Position numbers and translations under genes: made by a program. Of a stretch of 64,000 nucleotides of DNA, positions 1 through 7,420 are shown piece by piece (position 1 is the first letter of the stretch; the number at the start of each line of letters is the position of its first letter). The notes under the pieces are model-generated. The model saw only the letters and a list, made by a program, of their open reading frames with translations, made no database searches and was not told where the DNA came from. The stretch covers positions 1 to 64,000 of the forward strand of contig JAGYOH010000012.1 in the NCBI GenBank assembly GCA_018399635.1. Reading direction: 5' to 3'. This stretch comes from Clostridia bacterium. GTDB taxonomy: Bacteria; Bacillota; Clostridia; Peptostreptococcales; Acidaminobacteraceae.

Positions 1-614
1 AAGCCAAGACCCGTGCCGATGCGTTTGCCCGGGGTCACGACACTTCTGAAATAATGGTAGCGGCCCAGATAACGGTTGGCTTCAAGTATCCTTCCCTCGG
101 TGAGGAGTTCCCGGATCAAGGTGGAACTGATACGCTTGCCGTCCATGGTCACCGGTTCGACGATGTCGAGCCGGTAGCCGTACTTTTTCTGGAGTTTTTT
201 CAGGAGCTCGTGGTCGCCCTGGGCCTTCTTGCCGAATCTGAAGTCATGACCCACCACCAGATGGACCACGTCCAGGGGGTCGAGGAGAATTCCTTCGATG
301 AATTTTTTGGCAGGAAGCCGCATATGCTCCAGGGTGAACTCGATGAGAATCAGATAATCCACCTTCAACTGGCTGATGAGCCGGACTTTTTCATCCAGGG
401 TGATGATTTTCTTGACCTCTTTTCCCTCGGTGATCTCCCGGGGGATATTGGCGAAGGTGTAGACCACGGACTTGATGCCCTCTTTCCGGCATCGGTCGAC
501 CAGGTTCCTGATCACCGTCTGGTGACCGATATGGAGACCGTCGAAGGTGCCGATGGTGACCCCCACCCGGTGGGGAATATTCTTGATTTCGTCCTTGTCA
601 AATATGACTTCCAT
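1..614 (-). CDS. ribF: Bifunctional riboflavin kinase / FAD synthetase, N-terminal part (cut by window edge)
   Basis: Cytoplasmic enzyme that phosphorylates riboflavin to FMN and adenylylates FMN to FAD. Only about 204 codons are in the window. The adenylyltransferase half is complete: GTFDGLHIGH at residues 22-31 is the nucleotidyltransferase signature, VGHDFRFG at 121-128, and ISSTLIREL at 162-170. The last visible residues, RIGTGLG, match the first strand of the flavokinase barrel, so the missing part should be roughly the last 100 residues of a family usually near 310. The ATG start is preceded by GAGGTG at about 4-5 bases. It overlaps the end of truB by 17 bases, so the two are probably translationally coupled. 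The truB-ribF order is usual in Bacillota. Confidence 0.95.
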   Translation of the reverse strand, partial: MEVIFDKDEIKNIPHRVGVTIGTFDGLHIGHQTVIRNLVDRCRKEGIKSVVYTFANIPREITEGKEVKKIITLDEKVRLISQLKVDYLILIEFTLEHMRLPAKKFIEGILLDPLDVVHLVVGHDFRFGKKAQGDHELLKKLQKKYGYRLDIVEPVTMDGKRISSTLIRELLTEGRILEANRYLGRYHYFRSVVTPGKRIGTGLG

Positions 615-1488
615 TTTTCACCTCGCTAAGAAAACGCTGCACAACCCGGTTGCGGGAATCGAGGCCCTCCCCCAATCCGACGAGGTGACCCCGGTACATC
701 AGACGGGTCAGGCCCTCCATGGGAGGCAGGTCCAGAGGCCGGCCGTGACTCAGGTGGTCGAAGGCTTCATCTGAGAGAAGCATCTGAGGGTAACGGGGAA
801 AGAGAGCCGCCATGGGAATGAGAAAGGAGAAGTCCCCCCTGTCCCTGGCCTGAGCCACCTCCTCGAGGGTGACGGCCTCCTTGAGGCTATAGCCGTCGCT
901 CTCCACCCGCTCGAGGGCGGTCATGATTCCCCGGGTTCCCAGGGCTCTGGCCATATCGTCCATCAGGCTGCGGATGTAGGTGCCCTTGGAGCACAGAATG
1001 TCCAGCTCATAGGTGTCCTTGGCCCGGTGGCGGATCTCCAGGGAGGCCACGGTGACTTGCCTGGCTTCCCTGGCCACTTCCACCCCTTCTCTGGCCAGTT
1101 GATAGAGCCGCTTGCCCTTGTGTCGGACTGCCGAGTACATGGGAGGAATCTGGCGGATGTCTCCGGTGAATTTTTCCTTGATTGCCAGGACTGCTTCATA
1201 GGTGACCGGGCCGTGGTCTTCCCAGGGAGTGACCCGGCCCCAGGCATCAAGGGTATCGCTGGTGTAGCCCAGGGTCAACACGCCGATGTAGCGTTTCAGC
1301 GGCTCACTGTGATATTGAATCGTCCTGGTGGCCTGGCCGACGAAAACATTGAGGACCCCCGTGGCCATGGGATCAAGGGTCCCGCTGTGGCCCACTTTTT
1401 TGGTGCCCATGATCTTCCTGACGGCGTTGACCACATCGTGGGAAGTCATGCCGGCGGCTTTATTGATGACGATCAGACCTGATTCCAA
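598..1488 (-). CDS. truB: tRNA pseudouridine(55) synthase TruB
   Basis: Makes pseudouridine 55 in the T-loop of tRNAs. Near the N-terminus it has NKAAGMTSHD and then GHSGTLDPMATG, which holds the catalytic Asp (about residue 39); GTYIRSLMDD lies further on, and a short C-terminal PUA-like region follows. I choose the TTG at 1488 (protein begins MESGLIVINK, 296 residues) because GGAG lies 10 bases upstream. A TTG three codons earlier leaves only one base of spacing. It overlaps the end of nrnA by 29 bases and the start of ribF by 17, so nrnA-truB-ribF read as one unit. Length and motifs are normal for the family. Confidence 0.95.
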   Translation of the reverse strand: MESGLIVINKAAGMTSHDVVNAVRKIMGTKKVGHSGTLDPMATGVLNVFVGQATRTIQYHSEPLKRYIGVLTLGYTSDTLDAWGRVTPWEDHGPVTYEAVLAIKEKFTGDIRQIPPMYSAVRHKGKRLYQLAREGVEVAREARQVTVASLEIRHRAKDTYELDILCSKGTYIRSLMDDMARALGTRGIMTALERVESDGYSLKEAVTLEEVAQARDRGDFSFLIPMAALFPRYPQMLLSDEAFDHLSHGRPLDLPPMEGLTRLMYRGHLVGLGEGLDSRNRVVQRFLSEVKNGSHI

Positions 1489-2422
1489 CTTGGCCAAACT
1501 CCTTTATCAAAAGTTTTTCGGTGGTTTCGAGATCGTGCGAACTGCTGAATCCGGCGGCATTGGCATGTCCCCCGCCCTGATGCTTCAAAGCGATTTCGCT
1601 GACATCCACCGCCCCTTTGGACCGCATGGAAACCTTCACCTCGTCCCGGCGTTCCACGATCAGGACGGCTACGGAGACGGTGTCGATATTCCGGACGGCC
1701 TCGACGATATGGTCGGTATTGGTGCAATCGTAGGCTTTCATCTCGGCTTCGCTGATCACGACGATACCCAGGGCCCCCTCGTCATAGAAGGCGACCTTCC
1801 CCAGGGCATAGGCATCGAGCCTGAATTTGTTCAGGGAGATGTTCTGGTAGAGGTGGCGGTTGATGGTATCAAGATCGATGCCCCGGCTCAGCAGGTCTCC
1901 GGCAATCAGGTGGGTCCTCCTGCTGGTATTGGTGTACATGAAACTCCCGGTATCGGTGGAAATCGCCACATAGAGGGCCGTGGCCATGGGAACGGACAGG
2001 GGGACACCCAGGGATTCGATGAGTTCGTGGATCATCTCCCCCGTGGCGCTGGCCTCGGGATCCACCCAGCACAAGTCCCCGTAGCGGGTGTTGGTCTTGT
2101 GGTGGTCGATGTTGATCAGGGGCCTGCTCAAGGATGCCGGACGGTCCTCAAGACGACCCGGATCGCTGGAATCCAGTGCGATGATATAATCCAAGGGTTC
2201 TTCTTCATCCCAGGTATCCACCCAGAAGGCTCCGGTTTCAAGAAAGGCCACGTCATAGGGCAGGGGATCCAGTGACCAGACCTTGACGTTTTTCCCCAGG
2301 GCTGCCAGGGCCAGGGCCAGGGCCAGGGAAGACCCCACGGCATCCCCGTCGGGATGCCGGTGGGGCATGATCACGAAGTCGTGCTTTTCTGAAATGGCCT
2401 GGACAATGCTAGTCTTCATCAT
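1460..2422 (-). CDS. nrnA: DHH/DHHA1 phosphoesterase NrnA (nano-RNase / pAp phosphatase)
   Basis: Cytoplasmic Mn-dependent phosphoesterase that degrades very short oligoribonucleotides and, in this family, dephosphorylates 3',5'-pAp. Signature motifs are in order: HRHPDGDAVGSS near the N-terminus, ALDSSDPGR, the DHH motif in NIDHHKTNTRYGD, and GGGHANAAGF in the C-terminal DHHA1 domain. About 320 residues, the usual size. The beginning of the frame is MMTMM, giving several possible starts; the ATG at 2422 sits about 9 bases from a weak GAAGGCG, while the longest frame begins at 2431. The start region overlaps the acidic tail codons of rbfA. Four tandem CCAGGG copies encode part of an Ala/Leu-rich helix just after the first motif. 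Confidence 0.93.
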   Translation of the reverse strand: MMKTSIVQAISEKHDFVIMPHRHPDGDAVGSSLALALALAALGKNVKVWSLDPLPYDVAFLETGAFWVDTWDEEEPLDYIIALDSSDPGRLEDRPASLSRPLINIDHHKTNTRYGDLCWVDPEASATGEMIHELIESLGVPLSVPMATALYVAISTDTGSFMYTNTSRRTHLIAGDLLSRGIDLDTINRHLYQNISLNKFRLDAYALGKVAFYDEGALGIVVISEAEMKAYDCTNTDHIVEAVRNIDTVSVAVLIVERRDEVKVSMRSKGAVDVSEIALKHQGGGHANAAGFSSSHDLETTEKLLIKEFGQVGIRSDRHQ

Positions 2423-2786
2423 CGTCATCATCGCCTTCGTGCTTGATGTCCAGACCCTTCATGACTTTTTCCAGGTGCATGGCGTTTTTCATGGTGTCAT
2501 CCACTTTGAATACCGGTTCCGGTGTATAGTGAAGCTTGATCTGGGCCCCGATTTCCCTGCGGATGAAGCCCTTGGCGTTGTTGAGTCCCTTCAAGGCCTC
2601 CTCCACGTCGACGTCATCCTTCAGGAAACTGATGAATATGTTGCAGTAGCGATGGTCTCGGGTGGTGGTGACCTCCGTCACGCTGGTAAAGGGAGGAATC
2701 CTGGGGTCCTTGATTTCCTTCTGTATCAGTTCGCTGACGATTTTTTTGATTTCTTCTGAAATTCTCTTGTTTCTGTCAAAGCTCAT
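2409..2786 (-). CDS. rbfA: 30S ribosome-binding factor RbfA
   Basis: KH-fold assembly factor that binds the immature 30S subunit and helps 16S rRNA 5' end maturation. The 125-residue product begins with a basic helix, then has IQKEIKDPRIPPFTSVTEV, which is the conserved core, and RREIGAQIKLHYTPEPVF near residue 85. The protein ends in a short, very acidic tail (DDDDDED). The ATG follows AGGAGG with good spacing, 15 bases after infB. DUF503 (ylxP), often between infB and rbfA in Bacilli, is absent here. The tail codons overlap the start codons of nrnA. Confidence 0.95.
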   Translation of the reverse strand: MSFDRNKRISEEIKKIVSELIQKEIKDPRIPPFTSVTEVTTTRDHRYCNIFISFLKDDVDVEEALKGLNNAKGFIRREIGAQIKLHYTPEPVFKVDDTMKNAMHLEKVMKGLDIKHEGDDDDDED

Positions 2787-2801
2787 GGGCTTTTCCTCCT
2801 A

Positions 2802-5072
2802 TCAGTCGAGGGTTCTCACGATTTCAATGATCTTGTAGGGTTCGATGATGTCCCCTTCTTTGAGATCGTTGTAATTCTCAAGACCCACACCGCATTCGAA
2901 GCCGGTCAGAACTTCCTTGGCGTCGTCCTTGAAACGCTTCAGAGAGGAGATGCCGCCCTCGAAAATCACAATGCCGTCCCGGATGAGCCGCACCTTGGAT
3001 TTTCTGGCGATTTTGCCTTCGAGGACATAAGCTCCGGCGATGGTTCCGGCGTTGGGGACCTTGAAGGTGGTCCGCACTTCGACCTTGCCCTCCACGACTT
3101 CCTTGTATTCAGGATCAAGGAGACCGCTCAGGGCGTCCTTCACCTCCTTGATGGCTTCGTAGATGATCCGATAGGTCCTGATCTCCACTTCCTCCCGGTC
3201 CGCCGTCTGCTGGACATTGGTGCTGGGTCTGACGTTGAAGCCGATGATGATGGCGTTGGAAGCGCTGGCCAGGAGGACATCCGACTCCGTGATGGCGCCG
3301 ATCTGGGAGTGAATGATGTTGACCCTCACCTCTTCATTGCTGATGTTGGTCAGGGATTGCTTCAGGGCTTCGATGGAACCGTGGACGTCCGCCTTGAGGA
3401 CGATATTGAGATCCTTGACCTCGCCGTCCTTGATCTGGTCGAAGAAATCCTCGAGGCTGATGTTTTTACGGTTGGACCGCATGGCCTGTTCCTTGAAGAC
3501 GTTTTCATTGGCCTCTGCATGGAGTCTGGCGGTCCGTTCATCCTGGGTCACGTAGAATTTGTCCCCGGCCACGGGAACACTGTTGAGTCCGAGAATCTCC
3601 ACCGAGGTGGAGGGCTTGGCGCTCTTGACGTTCTTCCCCTTGTCGTTGAACATGGCCCTGACCTTGCCGTGGCTGGTGCCGACAAAAATCGGATCTCCGA
3701 TTCTCAGAGTGCCGTTCTGCACCAGGGCCGTGGCGACCGGACCCCGTCCCTTGTCGAGATTGGCTTCGATGATGGTCCCGATGGCCGGTCGCTTGGGATT
3801 GGCCTTGAGATCCTCCATTTCAGCAACCAGAACGATCATCTCCAAAAGGGTGTCGATGCCGGTATTGTTGATGGCCGAAATTTCCACGGCGATGGTGGCG
3901 CCTCCCCACTCCTCGATGACCAGTCCGTTGTCGCTGAGCTCCTGCTTCACCCGAGTGGGATTGGCGTTGGCCTTGTCGATCTTGTTGATGGCGACGATGA
4001 TGGGTACCCCCGCCGCTCTGGCATGGTCGATGGCTTCAAGGGTCTGGGGCATCACCCCGTCGTCGGCGGCGACCACCAGAATGGCGATGTCCGTGACCTG
4101 GGCCCCTCTGGCTCTCAGGGTGGTGAAGGCCTCATGGCCCGGCGTATCCAGGAAGACCACTTTCTTGTGGTTGATATAGATTTCCGAGGCGCCGATGTGC
4201 TGGGTGATTCCCCCCGCTTCTCCACCGGTGACGTTGGTGTTGCGGATGGCATCGAGGAGGGAGGTCTTGCCGTGGTCGACATGACCCATGACGGTGACTA
4301 CGGGAGCCCGGTAGATCAGATCCTCCGGCTTGTCCTCGAATTCAAATTCCAGTTCATCGAGCTGGACCTGGGTTTTTTCCATTTCAACCTCATAACCGAG
4401 GTCGATGGCGATGAGCTGGGCCACATCGGATTCCAGGTTTTCATTGATTCCCACCATCTTGTCGTAATCCGTCATGATTTTCATGATGAGTTCGTTGACG
4501 TTCATCTTGAGAAGATCGGCGAATTCCCCCACCGTCAGCTCCGGCGGCAGCTTGATCACCTGGCCGGGCCTGGGGCCGCTTTCCTCTTCCCGGGGCAGAT
4601 TCTTGTAGAAGGCCTTGGATTTCTTGGTCTTTTTGGAATAATCCTTGCGGGAGGATTTTGTTTTGGACTTGACATCGGATTCCGCCTTGGGTCCCCTTTT
4701 GATTTTCTCCTTGGCCGCCGCGATTTCCTGAGGCGTCTGTTTCGCCGGCTTGGGTCTGGACTGGGGATGGGGCTTGGAAGGGCCTCCCTTTTGTGGCGGT
4801 CTTGAGCCGGTGGCCGCCGGTTTCGCCCCTGCAGGCCTGGGCTGGGGCGCCTTCTTTTGAACAGGCTCCTTGGCCGCCGGTTTCGGTGCTTCCTTCACCG
4901 GGGCCTTCTCTTCTTTTTTGATGTACTTCTTGCGTATTTTCAGGGCGTCCAGATCATTGATGGCGCTCATATGATTCTTGACTTCTATCCCGAGTTCCTG
5001 CAGTTCATCCATGATGTCCTTGCTGGTTAAATTCAGTTCTTTTGCCAATTCATAAATTCGAATTTTAGTCAA
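2802..5072 (-). CDS. infB: Translation initiation factor IF-2
   Basis: GTPase that delivers initiator fMet-tRNA to the 30S subunit and promotes subunit joining. The 756-residue protein has an IF2N helix at the start ([16 protein letters not shown]), a long Lys/Pro/Ala-rich linker to about residue 165, a second IF2N-like segment near 175-225, then the G domain with [11 protein letters not shown] (about 261-271), DTPGHEAF (G3) and NKIDKA (G4), and the C-terminal domains. The start is a TTG preceded by an ideal GGAGGTGA four to five bases away. It follows ylxQ by 13 bases within the nusA operon. The length is normal for Clostridia. Confidence 0.97.
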   Translation of the reverse strand: MTKIRIYELAKELNLTSKDIMDELQELGIEVKNHMSAINDLDALKIRKKYIKKEEKAPVKEAPKPAAKEPVQKKAPQPRPAGAKPAATGSRPPQKGGPSKPHPQSRPKPAKQTPQEIAAAKEKIKRGPKAESDVKSKTKSSRKDYSKKTKKSKAFYKNLPREEESGPRPGQVIKLPPELTVGEFADLLKMNVNELIMKIMTDYDKMVGINENLESDVAQLIAIDLGYEVEMEKTQVQLDELEFEFEDKPEDLIYRAPVVTVMGHVDHGKTSLLDAIRNTNVTGGEAGGITQHIGASEIYINHKKVVFLDTPGHEAFTTLRARGAQVTDIAILVVAADDGVMPQTLEAIDHARAAGVPIIVAINKIDKANANPTRVKQELSDNGLVIEEWGGATIAVEISAINNTGIDTLLEMIVLVAEMEDLKANPKRPAIGTIIEANLDKGRGPVATALVQNGTLRIGDPIFVGTSHGKVRAMFNDKGKNVKSAKPSTSVEILGLNSVPVAGDKFYVTQDERTARLHAEANENVFKEQAMRSNRKNISLEDFFDQIKDGEVKDLNIVLKADVHGSIEALKQSLTNISNEEVRVNIIHSQIGAITESDVLLASASNAIIIGFNVRPSTNVQQTADREEVEIRTYRIIYEAIKEVKDALSGLLDPEYKEVVEGKVEVRTTFKVPNAGTIAGAYVLEGKIARKSKVRLIRDGIVIFEGGISSLKRFKDDAKEVLTGFECGVGLENYNDLKEGDIIEPYKIIEIVRTLD

Positions 5073-5085
5073 AAGATCACCTCCG

Positions 5086-5397
5086 TTATTCTGTGTTTCC
5101 TGAGTGATATTCCAAAATTTTCTCGGCGAAATGCCGGTTCTTCAAAGCGTATATGGCGGTGGGCTTCAGACCCAGTTCAGGGGACAGTTCCAGGGTGGTA
5201 AAAGCTTCAATCAGAGGAATCTTCTTTTCCAAAGCGAGTCTTTGGATTTTCTCCCTGGTGTTGTCGGAAATATCCGTGGTCACCAGGACCAGGTAGACCC
5301 TGCGATTCAGCATGAGTTTCTTGACGGCTTCGAATCCGAAGACCAGGGCCCCGGATTTTCTGGCGAATCTCATGAGTGAAAGCACTTTACTCTCCAT
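5086..5397 (-). CDS. ylxQ: L7Ae/L30e/S12e/Gadd45-family RNA-binding protein YlxQ
   Basis: Small (103 residues) L7Ae-like protein. Family members bind kink-turn RNA; the exact role of the YlxQ branch is not established. Visible features are the N-terminal RKSGALVFGFEAV segment and a VYLVLVTTDISDNT strand-helix typical of the L7Ae fold. It overlaps the end of ylxR by 11 bases and precedes infB by 13, exactly the nusA-ylxR-ylxQ-infB order of Bacillota. Start ATG is preceded by AAGGAA at 8 bases. Confidence 0.88.
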   Translation of the reverse strand: MESKVLSLMRFARKSGALVFGFEAVKKLMLNRRVYLVLVTTDISDNTREKIQRLALEKKIPLIEAFTTLELSPELGLKPTAIYALKNRHFAEKILEYHSGNTE

Positions 5398-5656
5398 GGA
5401 GCAGTTCCTTCTTCAAGGCCTCGTAGACCTCCTCGGGGACCTTGGCCTCGAGGGCCCGGCTGAAGGCGTCCCTTTTATGGGCCAGTTCGAAGCATTCCAG
5501 CTTCGGACAGATATAAGCCCCCCTGCCGTTGGCCTTGCCGGTGAAATCCACCTTGATCTCACCCTCTTTGTTCTTCACGACCCTGATCAGTTCCCGCTTC
5601 GGATGCTGGGTTTGACATCCGATGCACTTTCTGAGGGGTATTTTCTTGGTTTTCAT
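5387..5656 (-). CDS. ylxR: YlxR family protein (DUF448, RNA-binding / nucleoid-associated)
   Basis: An 89-residue basic protein with the family hallmark RKCIGCQ near the N-terminus and GRGAYICPKLECFELA in the middle. Structural work on the family shows an RNA- or DNA-binding fold; some homologues act as nucleoid-associated regulators or RNase P partners, so the specific function here is open. It follows nusA by about 37 bases and overlaps ylxQ. GAGGAA lies a few bases before the ATG. Confidence 0.88.
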   Translation of the reverse strand: MKTKKIPLRKCIGCQTQHPKRELIRVVKNKEGEIKVDFTGKANGRGAYICPKLECFELAHKRDAFSRALEAKVPEEVYEALKKELLHGE

Positions 5657-5693
5657 GGCTATTCCTCACATCCGCATGGTTTCAAGATTTTGT

Positions 5694-6830
5694 TCATTCC
5701 TCTTCAGGCGCGGTTTCATCCACGGCATCGAGGGTTTCCGGCGCCAAGGGTCCGTCCTCCTCTGGAATTTCCTCCTGAGAGGCTTGTCCCTGGGTCATGA
5801 CCTTGTACTGGCTGACGCTCTTGATATCGATTTTCCAGTTGGTGAGTTTCGCTGCAAGCCGGGCGTTCTGTCCCTCGCGGCCGATGGCCAGGGAAAGCTG
5901 GTAATCCGGCACCACCACCGTGGCACTGTGGTGGTCTTCGGCCACGATGACCTGCTCGACCTTCGAGGGGCTCAGGGCGTGGGTGATGAAGGCGACGGGG
6001 TCCTGATTCCACTCGATGATATCGATTTTCTCTCCACTGAGTTCACTGACGATGCTCTGTACTCTCGAACCCTTCTGACCGACGCAGGCCCCCACGGGAT
6101 CGATGTTTTCATCCTGGGCGTAGACGGCGATCTTGGTTCTGGAACCCGCTTCTCTGGAAATGCTCTTGATCTCCACGACGCCGTCGTGGATTTCCGGGAC
6201 TTCCAGCTCGAAGAGTCTCTTGATCAGCCCCGTATGGGTGCGTGAGACCAGGATCTGGGGATTCTTGGAGGTTTTCTTGACCTCGGAAATGTAGGTTTTG
6301 ATCCGGTCACCGGGCTTGTAGGTCTCCGTGGGAATCTGCTCGCTAGGCAGCAGCAGGGCCTCTGTCTTGCCGAGGTCGATATAGATGACTCCCTTTGAGA
6401 TTCTCTGGATGATACCGGTGACGATTTCTGATTCACGGTTGATGTACTCGTCAAAGATGACGTTGCGCTCAGCCTCCCGGATCCGCTGAACCACCACCTG
6501 TTTTGCCGCCAGGGCGGCGATTCTGCCGAAGTCCCTCGGCGTGACTTCTTTTTCAATGACATCCCCAAGCACATAGTTGGGATCCATCTCCCGGGCGTCC
6601 TCAAGACTGATTTCCTCCTCGAGGGTGGCCTCCGCCACGACGGTATAGGCTTCATAGACTCTGAAAACACCGGTTTCCGGGTCGATTTCAACCTTGACGT
6701 TCTGGCTGTTGCCGAAGTTCTTCTTATAAGCCGTGATCAGAGCGGCCTCCACGGATTCAAGCAGGGTTTCAGCCTTGATTCCCTTTTCCCGCTCGATCTG
6801 ATAGATGGCCTCTAATAGTTCGTTTTTCAT
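5694..6830 (-). CDS. nusA: Transcription termination/antitermination factor NusA
   Basis: RNA-polymerase-associated factor that promotes pausing and intrinsic termination. The 378-residue product starts MKNELLEAIYQIEREKG, then has the N-terminal polymerase-binding domain, an S1 domain near residues 130-200 (IISRISKGVIYIDLG-like core), and two KH domains, visible as DPVGACVGQKGSRVQ and LAIGREGQNARLAAKL. As usual in Bacillota there is no C-terminal acidic repeat pair; an acidic tail closes the protein. The ATG at 6830 has AAGGAGG upstream. The gene probably shares the promoter at 7392-7420 with rimP, and the hairpin in that leader may let NusA control its own synthesis. Confidence 0.97.
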   Translation of the reverse strand: MKNELLEAIYQIEREKGIKAETLLESVEAALITAYKKNFGNSQNVKVEIDPETGVFRVYEAYTVVAEATLEEEISLEDAREMDPNYVLGDVIEKEVTPRDFGRIAALAAKQVVVQRIREAERNVIFDEYINRESEIVTGIIQRISKGVIYIDLGKTEALLLPSEQIPTETYKPGDRIKTYISEVKKTSKNPQILVSRTHTGLIKRLFELEVPEIHDGVVEIKSISREAGSRTKIAVYAQDENIDPVGACVGQKGSRVQSIVSELSGEKIDIIEWNQDPVAFITHALSPSKVEQVIVAEDHHSATVVVPDYQLSLAIGREGQNARLAAKLTNWKIDIKSVSQYKVMTQGQASQEEIPEEDGPLAPETLDAVDETAPEEE

Positions 6831-6840
6831 GGTTTCCTCC

Positions 6841-7311
6841 TTACGAAAAGTCAACCATCAGTTTGACTGAGGCCGCTTTTTTGTGGGGAATCGTGATCAG
6901 ACTCTGGCTAATGTCTCCCCTGACGATGATGGCTTCATCCTTGTAATCTTCAAGGATTCCCTGGATGACTTTTTGACCGTTGAGGGTCTGATACAGCTTG
7001 ACCTCGATTCTTTGTCCCTTGAATTTCTCAAAGTCGCTCTCCTTTTTCAGGGGCCGTTCCACACCGGGGGATTCTACTTCCAGGAAGTAGTTTTCCTCAA
7101 TGGGGTCCCGGCGGTCGAGTTCCTTGGATAAAAATTCACTGACCAGCTGGCAGTCGTCGAGGGACACCCCCTCCTCCTTGTCGATGGAGACCCTGAGGTA
7201 GCGGTGGGGACCCTCCTTGACGAAGGACACCTCCACCAGTTCATAGGGCTTGTCCTGCAGGAAAGGAAGAAGGATATCCTCCACCAGTTTTGATACGGTT
7301 TTCTTTGCCAA
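6841..7311 (-). CDS. rimP: Ribosome maturation factor RimP
   Basis: Cytoplasmic factor needed for 30S subunit maturation. 156 residues; conserved LRVSIDKEEGVSLDDCQ and the downstream SKELDRRDPIEENYFLEVESPGVERPL block are clear and specific to RimP. The first codon is TTG at 7311, preceded by AAGGAAGGTG with about 7 bases of spacing. It is the first gene of the nusA-infB operon, with its own promoter and a strong leader hairpin upstream. It ends 10 bases before the nusA start. Confidence 0.95.
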   Translation of the reverse strand: MAKKTVSKLVEDILLPFLQDKPYELVEVSFVKEGPHRYLRVSIDKEEGVSLDDCQLVSEFLSKELDRRDPIEENYFLEVESPGVERPLKKESDFEKFKGQRIEVKLYQTLNGQKVIQGILEDYKDEAIIVRGDISQSLITIPHKKAASVKLMVDFS

Positions 7312-7341
7312 TTTTTAACACCTTCCTTGTTGACATTAAAT

Positions 7342-7364
7342 AAGAGTGGGCCCGGCCCACTCTT
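7342..7364 (-). terminator. Leader hairpin ahead of rimP-nusA, candidate attenuator
   Basis: A perfect 10-bp stem (AAGAGTGGGC paired with GCCCACTCTT) with a 3-base loop. In the minus-strand RNA it is followed by a broken U-tract (UUAUUUAAU), so it would be a weak intrinsic terminator. It lies downstream of the promoter at 7392-7420 and upstream of rimP, as well as after the polC stop. Confidence 0.7.
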
Positions 7365-7391
7365 TTGTCTGTGATGATTTCTGTTAGGAAT

Positions 7392-7420
7392 ATTGTAACA
7401 TATTATTCAAAGGTTTGCAA
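7392..7420 (-). promoter_or_regulatory. Promoter of rimP-nusA-infB operon
   Basis: On the minus strand TTGCAA (-35, 7415-7420) is separated by 17 bases from TACAAT (-10, 7392-7397). It overlaps the last codons of polC. Transcription would begin near 7385, before the leader hairpin. Confidence 0.6.

Noticed and set aside
3309-4805. Long plus-strand open frame (498 codons) opposite infB, and similar ones at 32890-35220 and 47376-48671
   Set aside because: They lie wholly opposite genes with strong family matches, have no ribosome binding sites or recognisable domains, and arise from codon bias in a GC-rich genome.
7342-7364. Simple polC terminator only
   Set aside because: Kept as a feature but not as the sole reading, since a good promoter lies between the polC end and the hairpin.
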